Made by a program: the position numbers and the translations under genes. This document shows positions 1-7,702 of a stretch of DNA of 64,000 nt, in pieces. The DNA is from Propionibacteriaceae bacterium (GTDB lineage: Bacteria; Actinomycetota; Actinomycetes; Propionibacteriales; Propionibacteriaceae), in assembly GCA_030532575.1 (NCBI GenBank), contig JAUNKV010000008.1, positions 48,777-112,776 on the forward strand, given 5' to 3'. The first letter of the stretch is position 1; each line of letters starts with the position of its first letter. The notes beneath the pieces were generated by a model. The model was not told where the DNA came from, ran no database searches, and worked only from the letters and a program-made list of their open reading frames with translations.

Positions 1-1145
1 GGCATCCCGACGGCACCCGGTTCCTCGGCTCCGCCCCCGGCGGCCCCGTCACGGTCTGGGACCTGGCGGGGACACCGCTGCTCGAGTTGCAGCCCCCAAC
101 CCCGGGCCACGCCGGTTCGATCGAGGCCGTCGCGTGGCATCCCGACGGGGACCGGATCGCGACCGCCGGATTCTTCGACCCGGTCTTCATCTGGGATCGC
201 GGCGGAGAACTGCTGCACCAGCTGCCTCCCATCCCCGGCTGGCGGGCCGCATTGGCATGGCGGGGTGACGGTGCACTGGCGGTGGGCGGCATCGGTCGGG
301 TCGTCGTGTGGGACGTTCCGACGGCCTCAGCCCGCCACACTGCCGACGTGCCCGGTGAGGTCCTCGCCCTGGCCTGGTCCCCCGACCAGGAACAGCTCGC
401 CATCGCCACCACCGCGGTGCTGGCGATGTGGCGGCCCGGCGAGACCCCGTCGCTTCTCCGCGAGCACCTTGACCTGCCGCCTTGGCATGGCGTGGCCCTC
501 ACCTGGCAGGACGACATCACCCCGACCCTGGCACCCCGGGAGAACGACACCCCGGTCCTCAGCCCCGATGGCAGCTGTACCGCCACCCCGTCCCGGAGCG
601 TGGAACACGACGGCCGGCTGGAAATCCGGGACGCCGCCGATGGCGACCTGCTGGCCGTCACGCCCTGCCGCCCCTGCCACCAGCCGGTTGCCCGGTGGAG
701 TCCTGACGGCACCATGCTGGCCCACACCACCTTCGACCCCGAGGCACGGATTCACACCCTGGGCACCGCCACCACGACGGTGCTGGCAGGCCACATCGAT
801 GAGGTGGTTGACCTTAGCTGGTCTCCCGATGCGCGCCAGCTGGCGACCGGCTCCATCGACAACCGCGCCCGCATCTGGGACGTGGCCACAGGGCGGTGCC
901 TGCTGGTCCTCCACGAGCACGACCAGTGCGTCGACGAAGTCCTGTGGTGTCCCCAGGGCAACCTGATCGCCAGCCGTGACCTCAACAACGAAATCCTCAT
1001 CTGGGACCCCACCACCGGTCACATCCACACCCGGCTCGCCCCGGAAACCGAGATCATCTCGCTCACCTGGCGTCCCGACGGCGCCCAGCTGCTCGGGATG
1101 ACCGAGGACGGCCCCGTTGTCTGGGACGTCGTCACAGATCGATGA
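1..1145 (+). CDS. WD40 repeat protein, 5' end outside window
   Basis: The frame is open from base 3 to the TGA at 1143-1145, so the true start lies to the left; the TTG at 87 is only the first start-like codon inside the window. The roughly 380 visible residues are a string of WD40-type blades, each with a W-x-PDG turn and often ending in IWD or VWD (WSPDARQLATGS followed by ARIWD is typical). No signal peptide, membrane segment or enzymatic domain is seen in this part. Such propellers usually act as cytoplasmic interaction scaffolds; the partner here is unknown. Its 3' end overlaps the convergent gene at 1132-1539 by 14 bases. It is one of four related propeller genes in the first 12 kb. Confidence 0.85.
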   Translation, partial: HPDGTRFLGSAPGGPVTVWDLAGTPLLELQPPTPGHAGSIEAVAWHPDGDRIATAGFFDPVFIWDRGGELLHQLPPIPGWRAALAWRGDGALAVGGIGRVVVWDVPTASARHTADVPGEVLALAWSPDQEQLAIATTAVLAMWRPGETPSLLREHLDLPPWHGVALTWQDDITPTLAPRENDTPVLSPDGSCTATPSRSVEHDGRLEIRDAADGDLLAVTPCRPCHQPVARWSPDGTMLAHTTFDPEARIHTLGTATTTVLAGHIDEVVDLSWSPDARQLATGSIDNRARIWDVATGRCLLVLHEHDQCVDEVLWCPQGNLIASRDLNNEILIWDPTTGHIHTRLAPETEIISLTWRPDGAQLLGMTEDGPVVWDVVTDR

Positions 1146-1539
1146 TCTCCAGGTCCTCGACCTCGCCGTCCAGCCCCACGGTCGCGACGATCTGCATGTC
1201 CGGCAGCACGGTCCGACTGCGAAGCCACAGCCCGAGCTCGCGCTGATGCGCCCGCACCTCGGCCAGCCACATGTCGGCGACCAGCTCGTCGTGATCCTGG
1301 GCAGTGGGTTCGTAGTCGCTCTGCTTGACCTCAACGGCTGTCCGACGCAGTAGGGCATCGAGATCGACGCGACTGAGGAAGCCATCCCACTGCGCCACGA
1401 GCCGCTCGCTCTCCGAGGGCGACGGAAGGCTGCCGGTCTCGTCGTCCAGCGTGAACGGCACCGTCGCGGACACACCACCGACGGTGAGCGCCACCTCGCC
1501 TCGGAGCACCCCGGCATCGGGGCGAAGATTCTGGATCAT
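1132..1539 (-). CDS. hypothetical protein between two WD40 genes
   Basis: A 135-residue acidic protein that I do not recognise. It begins MIQNLRPDAG, contains DDETGSLPSPSESERLVAQW, and ends in a short segment reading VGLDGEVEDLEIIDL. No signal peptide or membrane helix is evident. The gene lies opposite to both flanking propeller genes. The start is supported by a -10-like TATCGT at 1548-1553, eight bases before the ATG, the leaderless arrangement used by many genes in this window. Its size and position beside repeat-protein genes recall immunity-type or accessory proteins, but that is a guess from context only. Confidence 0.6.
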   Translation of the reverse strand: MIQNLRPDAGVLRGEVALTVGGVSATVPFTLDDETGSLPSPSESERLVAQWDGFLSRVDLDALLRRTAVEVKQSDYEPTAQDHDELVADMWLAEVRAHQRELGLWLRSRTVLPDMQIVATVGLDGEVEDLEIIDL

Positions 1540-1547
1540 GACGTGGG

Positions 1548-1553
1548 ACGATA
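1548..1553 (-). promoter_or_regulatory. -10 box for leaderless gene at 1539
   Basis: TATCGT on the minus strand, eight bases before the ATG at 1539. The plus-strand propeller gene starts only 21 bases away at 1560 and has GATACT just upstream, so the two promoters interleave. Confidence 0.45.
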
Positions 1554-1559
1554 CTCCCC

Positions 1560-2396
1560 ATGATCGTCCTCGAACACCCCGCCCACGTGTTCACCGTCGG
1601 CTGGCATCCCGAAGGCCACCTCGTCGCAACCGGGGCCGCCGACGGTGCCCGTATCTGGGATGCGACCACCGGGCAGCAGCTCCGCCACATCGACGGCGAC
1701 GATGTGACCGCGGTCGCCTGCAGCCGCACCCTCTGGACCACCGGCAACCCCGATGGCAAGGTCCAAATTCTCGACGGCTCCGACCTCGTCGCCACCCTGG
1801 AGGGCACAGCCTTCGCCTGGCAGCCCGACGGCACCCGACTGGCCGTGGCCCACGAGGACCATGTGTCGCTGTGGAATGCGACCACCGGGCAGATGGTCCC
1901 CGGGTTCGATCTCGCCCGCCCGGCGACGGCCCTGGCCTGGAGCCCGGATGGTCGCCGACTCATCGCTGGCGGAACCTCCTGGCAGGGCGGCCAGGTGACC
2001 GACCTCGGCCACTCAGGACAACTCAACAGCCTGTCCTTCAGCCCCGACGGCGCGCGTTACGTCACCTCCTCCCACGGTCACAGCGCACCGGTGCGCGACT
2101 CCAGCACCGGGGAGCAGGTCCTGGCCCTCGATCACGGCGAGTCCTGGTTCGTCGGCGTCGCCTGGAGCCCCCGCGGCGACTGCATCGTCACCGGCTCCAC
2201 CGACCGCCACCTGCGGTTCTTCCACCCCGAAACCGGCGAGCTGCTGCGCACCGTCGCCCACCCGGACTGGGTCTGCACCGTCGCCTTCAACCCCTCGGGC
2301 ACCCACCTGGCGATCACCATCGACGACGACGCAGCCCACGTGCTTCGACCTTTCACCTCCGTATCCGGAGGTAAAGTTCAACCATGCTGGACCTGA
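1560..2396 (+). CDS. WD40 repeat protein
   Basis: A 278-residue protein made almost entirely of WD40-type blades: repeated W/F-x-P-(D/E/S)-G turns (WHPEGHLVATG, WQPDGTRLAVA, WSPDGRRLIAG, FSPDGARYVTS, WSPRGDCIVTG, FNPSGTHLAIT) and partial D-x-x-TG strand ends. It would form about six or seven blades with no other domain. There is no signal peptide, so it is probably cytoplasmic. The ATG at 1560 follows GATACT by four bases and has no ribosome-binding site. The last 13 bases overlap the start of the MNT nucleotidyltransferase gene, which suggests translational coupling to that toxin-antitoxin pair. Confidence 0.85.
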   Translation: MIVLEHPAHVFTVGWHPEGHLVATGAADGARIWDATTGQQLRHIDGDDVTAVACSRTLWTTGNPDGKVQILDGSDLVATLEGTAFAWQPDGTRLAVAHEDHVSLWNATTGQMVPGFDLARPATALAWSPDGRRLIAGGTSWQGGQVTDLGHSGQLNSLSFSPDGARYVTSSHGHSAPVRDSSTGEQVLALDHGESWFVGVAWSPRGDCIVTGSTDRHLRFFHPETGELLRTVAHPDWVCTVAFNPSGTHLAITIDDDAAHVLRPFTSVSGGKVQPCWT

Positions 2397-2683
2397 ACAT
2401 CGACGAGCGCCGGTTGGCGGAGCTGTGCAACCGCTACGGCATCATGCGCTTGGCGGTCTTCGGGTCCGTCGCCCGTGGTGAGGCGACAGCTGACAGCGAC
2501 ATCGACCTGCTCTACGACCTGAGGCCTGGTGCACACCTTGGCTGGGAGATCGAAGACCTCACGGATGAGCTCGCTGATGTGTTCGGCGGACGGCCCGTGG
2601 ACCTGATTTCCCGTTCCGCACTGCACCCCCTGATTCGCCACCAAGTGCTTTCCGAAGCGGAGCCCATCCATGTCCCGGCCTGA
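2384..2683 (+). CDS. mntA: MNT-type nucleotidyltransferase antitoxin (MntA-like)
   Basis: A 99-residue minimal nucleotidyltransferase. The catalytic signature is clear: GSVARGEATADSDIDLLYDL gives GS-x(n)-DxD around residues 28-46. In known HEPN/MNT modules the MNT protein neutralises the HEPN ribonuclease by adding AMP groups to a tyrosine in the RX4HXY motif; this is family knowledge and was not shown here. A good ribosome-binding site (GGAGGT at 2369-2374) precedes the ATG and lies inside the end of the upstream WD40 gene. The 3' end overlaps the HEPN gene by 14 bases, the usual coupled arrangement. Confidence 0.9.
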   Translation: MLDLNIDERRLAELCNRYGIMRLAVFGSVARGEATADSDIDLLYDLRPGAHLGWEIEDLTDELADVFGGRPVDLISRSALHPLIRHQVLSEAEPIHVPA

Positions 2684-3014
2684 GCTCCTACACGTACACG
2701 AGATGCAGGCAGCCATCTCGCGCATCCTGGAGATCGTGGGACGTCGCTCAGCAGAAGATATCCGACAGGACAAGTTGCGCGTTGAGGCCCTCCTCTGGAA
2801 CTTCACAGTCCTCGGGGAGGCCGCAGCAAAGCTCAAGCCTTCTCTTCAGACAAGCTACCCGGAGATCGCTTGGAAACGACCAATCGGCCTACGCAATCGC
2901 ATCGTTCACGGGTACTGGTCAATCGACCTCGAGATTTTGACAGCAACAGCCCACAATGACCTTCTTCCCTTACGGGACCAGTTGGCCAAGGTTGCTTCGG
3001 ACCTGTCTGACTGA
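2670..3014 (+). CDS. hepT: HEPN ribonuclease toxin (HepT-like, DUF86)
   Basis: A 114-residue HEPN-family protein. The RNase motif RX4HXY is intact: RNRIVHGY near residues 76-83, followed by WSIDLEIL as in other DUF86 toxins. It is expected to cleave RNA as a dimer when not held by the MNT partner encoded immediately upstream, with which it overlaps by 14 bases. GGAGC at 2659-2663 precedes the ATG at 2670. The pair sits between two WD40 genes in the same direction, so it was either inserted into the propeller locus or is functionally tied to it. Confidence 0.9.
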   Translation: MSRPELLHVHEMQAAISRILEIVGRRSAEDIRQDKLRVEALLWNFTVLGEAAAKLKPSLQTSYPEIAWKRPIGLRNRIVHGYWSIDLEILTATAHNDLLPLRDQLAKVASDLSD

Positions 3015-3058
3015 TCCAACGACGACGCTGTCACAGGCTTCAGCACAGCTGAAGGACG

Positions 3059-3196
3059 TTACCCGTCACCGAGCCCATCCGAAGCCACCGAGTCCCAGAG
3101 AACCGCATCCTCGGACTCCTCCCACTCCTGCCACGCGGCCTCGTACTCCCGCTGCAGCTCAGGGTCCAGGCTCACGCTCAGCTTCATCCGCGCCAT
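3059..3196 (-). CDS. miniature MazE/RHH-type antitoxin-like protein
   Basis: A 45-residue protein. It begins MARMKLSVSLDPE, the first beta-strand typical of ribbon-helix-helix antitoxins, and continues EAAWQEWEESEDAVLWDSV, which resembles the toxin-binding tail of actinobacterial MazE-type antitoxins. The two RHH helices normally lying between these parts are missing, so it looks internally deleted. A -10-like TACAGT at 3204-3209, seven bases before the ATG, supports expression. No toxin gene is adjacent on this strand. It may be a decayed antitoxin or a short regulator; the resemblance is from memory of the family, not from a search. Confidence 0.5.
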   Translation of the reverse strand: MARMKLSVSLDPELQREYEAAWQEWEESEDAVLWDSVASDGLGDG

Positions 3197-3203
3197 GCCC
3201 CAC

Positions 3204-3209
3204 ACTGTA
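3204..3209 (-). promoter_or_regulatory. -10 box for the miniature antitoxin gene
   Basis: TACAGT on the minus strand with a seven-base gap to the ATG at 3196. It is divergent from the start of the large propeller gene on the other strand. Confidence 0.4.
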
Positions 3210-3236
3210 CTTCGCCAGCCATGCAAGAATCCCGGT

Positions 3237-5096
3237 GTGACTGACATCGAGCATCCGTACGAAACGGCCCGGGTGTGGTCGCCGGATGGCTCGCGCCTGG
3301 CGACGGCAGGGCTCGATGGCCAGTGCCGAATCTGGACCCCCGACTCCCCCGCCCCGCTGCTCGAGCTGCCCCACTTCCTGGCTGTGCTGGCCCTGGCATG
3401 GAGTCCCGACGGCGCCCGGATCGTCACCGGCGGCGAGAGCGACCACCTCCACATCTGGGATGCGACCACCGGCGAACACCTGCGCCGCCTCCCCGTGGGC
3501 CTCGCCGTCCTCGACCTCGCATGGCACAGCGACGGCACCATCTCGGCCCTGACCGCGGACGGCGTGGAATCCTGGCAGGCCGACACCGGGAAGTTCCTCG
3601 GGCTCCTCCCACCCCGCTCCTACCCGCCGCACTGCGCCGACATCCGCACCGTCGCCTGGAGCCCCGACGGCCGTCTGGTGGCCTCCGGCTCCGAGGACCA
3701 CACCATCCGGCTCTGGAACCCGGAGCTTCAGCTGCTTCGCATCCTGAGCACCCCTGCTCCCGTCCGTTCCTTGGCCTGGCACCCCGGCTCCCGCACCCTC
3801 GCCGCCGTCGCCGACTCCGAGGTCCTGGTCTGGGATGTCAGCACCCAGAACCCACCCCGCATCCTTCCCGCCGGTCGGCTTCGGGGCATCGCCTGGGGTC
3901 TCGACGGGGAGCACCTCCTGGGCTGGTGCGACGACACGGTCACCCTCCTCCACCTCACGGGCGACGCAGTGGAGCACACCGCCGTCCCCACCCTGCTGAC
4001 CGCCGCCTGGACCAGTCGCGGCCCGATACTCGTCACCGCGCAGCACAGCGAGGTCGAGGTCCAGGACCTCCACGGCACCCGGTTGCGTTCCCCCATCACC
4101 TGCCCCTCCCCCTGCGCGGCGTCGATCAGCCCCGACGGCGACCTGCTGGCGCTGACCTCCCACCATGACGCCCCGAGAATCTGGTCCCTCACCGGCGACA
4201 ACCTCGTCGCCGAGCTGGCGGGGATACGGCACCGCTGGACCCATCTCACGTGGCACGACGACTCCACGAGGCTGCTGCTGTACGGCGGCCCCTCCCCCGC
4301 CCTGCTCTGGGATCGCACCACAGGCACCGTCACGAAGATTCCGCGCGAGGGCCTGGGGCGCGCCCGTTGCATCGCCTGGCACACCGACCGCTTCGTCGCG
4401 GCGAACCCGAGGATCGGCCTCGAGCTCCACGATGACACCGGACTCATCGCCGCAACACCAGATGCCCTGTGGAACACCCCCGTCCTCGCCTGGGCTCCGG
4501 ATGGCCGTCGCTTCGTCGTCGGCTCTCCCCTGTGCCCATCCCGCATCTGGCACCTCGGCCACGGCCCCGGCCCCCGGCTGGGCGCATCCCTGGAGAAAGC
4601 GGCGTGGAGCCCCGACGGAGCTCACGTCGCGACCCTGGATCGGGGGAATCTCCTCCAGGTGTGGCGCACTGACGACGGGGTATTGGTGTGGCACGCCCAG
4701 TTCGACGGCTGGGTCACCCTCGCCTGGTCCCTCGACGGCAGCCACCTGACGGGCACCGTCGAGCAGGACGACCAGACAACGAGGTGGGCCTTCACCGCCG
4801 ATGGGGCCTCCGCAGCGCAGACCGACGTTCCCGCCACAGCTCCCCCGTTCCACCCGGCCGGGATCGAGGTGACGGTGTCCCGCGAGGGCGTCGTCCGACT
4901 CTGGGACACGGGGACCGGCGCACAGCTCGCGCCGCAGATCGAGTTCTTCCCCGACGGTGAGGTTGTCGTCCGCGACCCTGCCGACCAGCGCCTCACGCAC
5001 GCGACGGCCGGGGCCGCACGCTGGCTCGGCCATCCCGGGCTGAACGACCCGCTGCTCCGCCTGGCTGCCGATGCCGCACGTTGTCATACGCTGTGA
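3237..5096 (+). CDS. large WD40 repeat protein
   Basis: A 619-residue propeller protein, long enough for about two seven-bladed rings. WSPDG turns with IWD/VWD ends recur throughout (WSPDGSRLATAG, WSPDGARIVTGG, WSPDGRLVASGS, WAPDGRRFVVGS, WSPDGAHVATLD). I place the start at GTG 3237 because an AAGAAT box ends six bases before it; an ATG at 3195 in the same frame would overlap the divergent antitoxin start. The C-terminus leaves the repeat pattern (FPDGEVVVRDP, then ATAGAARWLG) and resembles the end of the propeller protein at 10153-11631, so it is probably a shared cap. No signal peptide. The next gene starts four bases downstream. Confidence 0.85.
   Translation: MTDIEHPYETARVWSPDGSRLATAGLDGQCRIWTPDSPAPLLELPHFLAVLALAWSPDGARIVTGGESDHLHIWDATTGEHLRRLPVGLAVLDLAWHSDGTISALTADGVESWQADTGKFLGLLPPRSYPPHCADIRTVAWSPDGRLVASGSEDHTIRLWNPELQLLRILSTPAPVRSLAWHPGSRTLAAVADSEVLVWDVSTQNPPRILPAGRLRGIAWGLDGEHLLGWCDDTVTLLHLTGDAVEHTAVPTLLTAAWTSRGPILVTAQHSEVEVQDLHGTRLRSPITCPSPCAASISPDGDLLALTSHHDAPRIWSLTGDNLVAELAGIRHRWTHLTWHDDSTRLLLYGGPSPALLWDRTTGTVTKIPREGLGRARCIAWHTDRFVAANPRIGLELHDDTGLIAATPDALWNTPVLAWAPDGRRFVVGSPLCPSRIWHLGHGPGPRLGASLEKAAWSPDGAHVATLDRGNLLQVWRTDDGVLVWHAQFDGWVTLAWSLDGSHLTGTVEQDDQTTRWAFTADGASAAQTDVPATAPPFHPAGIEVTVSREGVVRLWDTGTGAQLAPQIEFFPDGEVVVRDPADQRLTHATAGAARWLGHPGLNDPLLRLAADAARCHTL
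5087..5092 (+). promoter_or_regulatory. -10 box for gene at 5100
   Basis: TACGCT inside the last codons of the propeller gene, seven bases before the ATG at 5100; this suggests the downstream gene has its own leaderless transcript. Confidence 0.4.
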
Positions 5097-5099
5097 TCC

Positions 5100-5534
5100 A
5101 TGCGCATCTGGTCCCTGCATCCCAGCCATCTCGACCGGCAGGCCCTCATCGCCTGCTGGCGTGAGACCCTCCTGGCACAGAAGGTGCTGCTGGGCCAGAC
5201 CAAGGGCTACACCCGGCACCCGCAGCTGATCCGGTTCCAGGAGCTCGACGACCCGGTGGCCGGGGTCGGCTCCTACCTCGAGGCCCTCGTCACGGAGGCC
5301 ACCGCCCGCGGATATCGCTTCGACGCCACGAAGATCGTCCGCACCGCGCCGTCGCTGCGGATGACCGTCACCCGGGGCCAGCTGGCCCTGGAGACCGAAC
5401 ACCTGGCGGGCAAACTGACCCAGCGCTCCCCTGAGCTGGCCGCACACTTCCCACCCGCCGACGGAGTGCGCCCCCACCCGCTGTTCGACGTGATCGACGG
5501 CCCCGTCGCCAGCTGGGAGAAGGCCGCCAGCTGA
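5100..5534 (+). CDS. pyrimidine-dimer glycosylase/endonuclease V-like protein
   Basis: A 144-residue protein of the T4 endonuclease V-like family (PF03013-type). It begins MRIWSLHPSHLDRQALIACW and contains GYTRHPQLIRF, a form shared by many bacterial members. Phage T4 enzyme uses an N-terminal Thr2 amine to attack the abasic site; here residue 2 is Arg, so the glycosylase activity implied by the usual family name is unproven. If active it would repair UV-induced pyrimidine dimers. It follows the large propeller gene by three bases and is convergent with the exporter operon across a long hairpin. Confidence 0.75.
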   Translation: MRIWSLHPSHLDRQALIACWRETLLAQKVLLGQTKGYTRHPQLIRFQELDDPVAGVGSYLEALVTEATARGYRFDATKIVRTAPSLRMTVTRGQLALETEHLAGKLTQRSPELAAHFPPADGVRPHPLFDVIDGPVASWEKAAS

Positions 5535-5550
5535 ACCCAACCACGACATC

Positions 5551-5618
5551 CGCTGCAAATGTGCGGAGCGTTGCGACTGTTACCGTTGCCAGTCACGACG
5601 CTCCGCACGATTGCAGCG
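5551..5618. terminator. long hairpin between convergent genes
   Basis: Nested inverted repeat: CGCTGCAA (5551-5558) pairs with TTGCAGCG (5611-5618), GTGCGGAGCGT (5561-5571) with ACGCTCCGCAC (5598-5608), and GACTG (5575-5579) with CAGTC (5590-5594). It separates the ends of the gene at 5534 and the convergent permease gene at 5629. There is no U-tract, so a bidirectional terminator role is likely but not certain. Confidence 0.6.
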
Positions 5619-5628
5619 CTTCCAGGGT

Positions 5629-6732
5629 TCAGGAGGCCTTGGTGAGGGCTTCCTTCCACTTCATGGGTTTGCCCATCTGCAGCAGACCGCGGTCGTAGAT
5701 GCGGGCGGCGAGCCAGATCACCACGGCGGTGGTTGCGACGAGCAGGGCCACAGAAACCCCGACCTGCCACCACTCCATCCGGCCCAGGAACAGCTGGATC
5801 GGCACCGCGACGGGGGAGCTGAACGGGATGTAGCTCATCGCGGTCATCAAGGCCTGGTTGTTGTTCCCGACAATCACCCCGAAGTAGGGCAGCATCACGG
5901 CCCACATCATCGGCTGCACCACGCTGTTGAGGTCCTCGGTCCGCGACACCAGGGCCGCGGCCGCCGCGTACATCGAGGCGATCATCACGAATCCGAGGAG
6001 GAACAGCGGCACGAAGACCAGGATCGGGGTCAACAGGTCACCCACCGGCAACGAGTCGCCGTTGATCGCCAGCCCCAGCAGCACCGTGGCGGCGATGAGG
6101 CTGATCTGCACCATCGCGGCAATGCTGTTGCCGATGATCTTGCCCGTGAGCAGGGCCTTCGAGGAAACGCTGGCCAGCAGGATCTCGACGATGCGGGTCT
6201 GCTTCTCCTCCACCACCGACTGGGCGATGCTCATGCCGAACGTGATCCCGGCCATCATCCACACCACCCCGAAGGCGACCGCCAGGAAGTACTGGAACGC
6301 CGGGTCCTGGGCGTCCGGGTCCAGCAGCTCCACCTGCGGGGCGACCGACAGGCTCTGCAACAGGCTGGTCGGCAGGTCACGCAGACTCAGCACCTTGATG
6401 CCGAGCGGGCTGGACGGGTCGGAGACGAGCGCGGCCTTCGCCGTCTCGTCCAGCACCGCCTGTCGGGCTGCTGCCTCGTCGGCAACCTGCACCAGCTCGG
6501 CATCCGGGATGCTCTTGACGATCTCCGTGTGCTCCGCCGTCGCCGCGATGCTGGGGGCGCCACCGCTGAAGAACTCCCCCAGCCGGGGCCCAAGCACCAC
6601 GACGGCCAGCATGATCGCCAACGTGACCAGGGTGGAGATGATGAACGACTTGGACAGGAACCGCACCTTGATCTCGCGCTGGGCGACGATGCTGACGGTG
6701 GACCAGAAACTGGGACGGGTATGGGTGTTCAC
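5629..6732 (-). CDS. ABC-2 type exporter permease (NatB-like)
   Basis: A 367-residue integral membrane protein with the ABC-2/NatB layout: one N-terminal membrane helix (about residues 28-50), a large outer domain of about 110 residues, then a block of five or so helices toward the C-terminus. It would form the membrane part of an exporter with the ATPase encoded immediately upstream (4-base overlap, 6729-6732). NatAB members export sodium ions or other small compounds; the substrate cannot be read from sequence. Linkage to the two-component genes at 7703-9567 suggests that system may control the exporter. Confidence 0.85.
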   Translation of the reverse strand: MNTHTRPSFWSTVSIVAQREIKVRFLSKSFIISTLVTLAIMLAVVVLGPRLGEFFSGGAPSIAATAEHTEIVKSIPDAELVQVADEAAARQAVLDETAKAALVSDPSSPLGIKVLSLRDLPTSLLQSLSVAPQVELLDPDAQDPAFQYFLAVAFGVVWMMAGITFGMSIAQSVVEEKQTRIVEILLASVSSKALLTGKIIGNSIAAMVQISLIAATVLLGLAINGDSLPVGDLLTPILVFVPLFLLGFVMIASMYAAAAALVSRTEDLNSVVQPMMWAVMLPYFGVIVGNNNQALMTAMSYIPFSSPVAVPIQLFLGRMEWWQVGVSVALLVATTAVVIWLAARIYDRGLLQMGKPMKWKEALTKAS

Positions 6733-7610
6733 TTCGACATCTCCTTGTAGATCTCGTGGAGGTTGCGCACCACGGGCTGGAATCGGGTGACGGTGCCGCG
6801 TTGCAGCGCCTGGGCCAGGATCTGGTTGGCCACGGCCTCGTCAGCGGTGCGGAAGCACACGTAGCGGCCGTCGACATCGACGACCTCGACGCCGGTCTCC
6901 CGCACCCACGCGGTGTCGGTGCTGGCCTGCAGCTCCCACTCGTGGGTGGAGTTCGCGGCCTGCAGCTCGGCGCGGGTGCCGTCGGCGCGAATCTCGCCGT
7001 CGCGGATGATGACCAGCCGGTCACACAGCCGCTCCACCACGTCCAGCTGATGCGACGAGAACAGCACCGGCGCGCCGGTGGCCGCGAATTCACGCAGCAC
7101 CTGGACGGTGATCTCGACGGACTCGGGGTCCAGACCGGAGAACGGCTCATCGAGGATCAGGGCGGAGGGCCGGTGGATGAGCGCTGCCGCGATCTGCACC
7201 CGCTGCTGGTTGCCGAGCGACAACGACTCCAGGGTGTCGGTCGGCTTGCCCTTGAGCTGCAGCCGCTCCAGCAACTCCAACCCGTGGCGCTTCGCCTCCA
7301 TGGCCCCCACCCCGTGCAGCTGGGCCAGGTAGACCAGCTGGTCGATGATCTTCATCTTCGGGTACAGCCCCCGCTCCTCCGGCATGTAGCCGATGGCCGC
7401 GCGGTGCTCGGGGGTGATGGGCCCGCCGTCGGCCAGCACCTGCCCCTGCTGCGCGGCGAGCACCCCCAGGATGATCCGCATCGTGGTGGTCTTGCCTGCA
7501 CCGTTGCCGCCGACGAAGCCGGTCATGAGGCCGGGATGGATGTCGAAACTGACGTCCTTGAGCACATGCTTGTCACCGAAGAACCGGTGGATGTTCCGTA
7601 CGCTGATCAT
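6729..7610 (-). CDS. ABC transporter ATP-binding protein (NatA-like)
   Basis: A 293-residue ABC ATPase. Walker A is GGNGAGKTT, the signature is LSLGNQQR and Walker B is ALILDEPFSGLDP; a C-terminal extension of about 80 residues (DUF4162-like) follows the nucleotide-binding domain. I chose ATG 7610 (MISVRNIHRFFG), where family members normally begin; a GTG at 7631 would add seven residues and cannot be excluded because neither site has an ideal ribosome-binding site. It powers the permease encoded by the overlapping downstream gene. Confidence 0.9.
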   Translation of the reverse strand: MISVRNIHRFFGDKHVLKDVSFDIHPGLMTGFVGGNGAGKTTTMRIILGVLAAQQGQVLADGGPITPEHRAAIGYMPEERGLYPKMKIIDQLVYLAQLHGVGAMEAKRHGLELLERLQLKGKPTDTLESLSLGNQQRVQIAAALIHRPSALILDEPFSGLDPESVEITVQVLREFAATGAPVLFSSHQLDVVERLCDRLVIIRDGEIRADGTRAELQAANSTHEWELQASTDTAWVRETGVEVVDVDGRYVCFRTADEAVANQILAQALQRGTVTRFQPVVRNLHEIYKEMSK

Positions 7611-7702
7611 GCCCTCAACGCTACGTTTCACCCTCCCGCCAGCACATCCCGCGCACGGGTGAAATCCCGCCTCCCCCGCACGGGGGAGGTGACGGCGCCA
7701 GC

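Noticed and set aside
3159..5558. 799-codon open frame on the minus strand opposite the large WD40 gene
   Set aside because: It is a high-GC antisense shadow: low-complexity Gly/Val/Glu composition, no domain, and the plus strand carries clear WD40 repeats over the same span.
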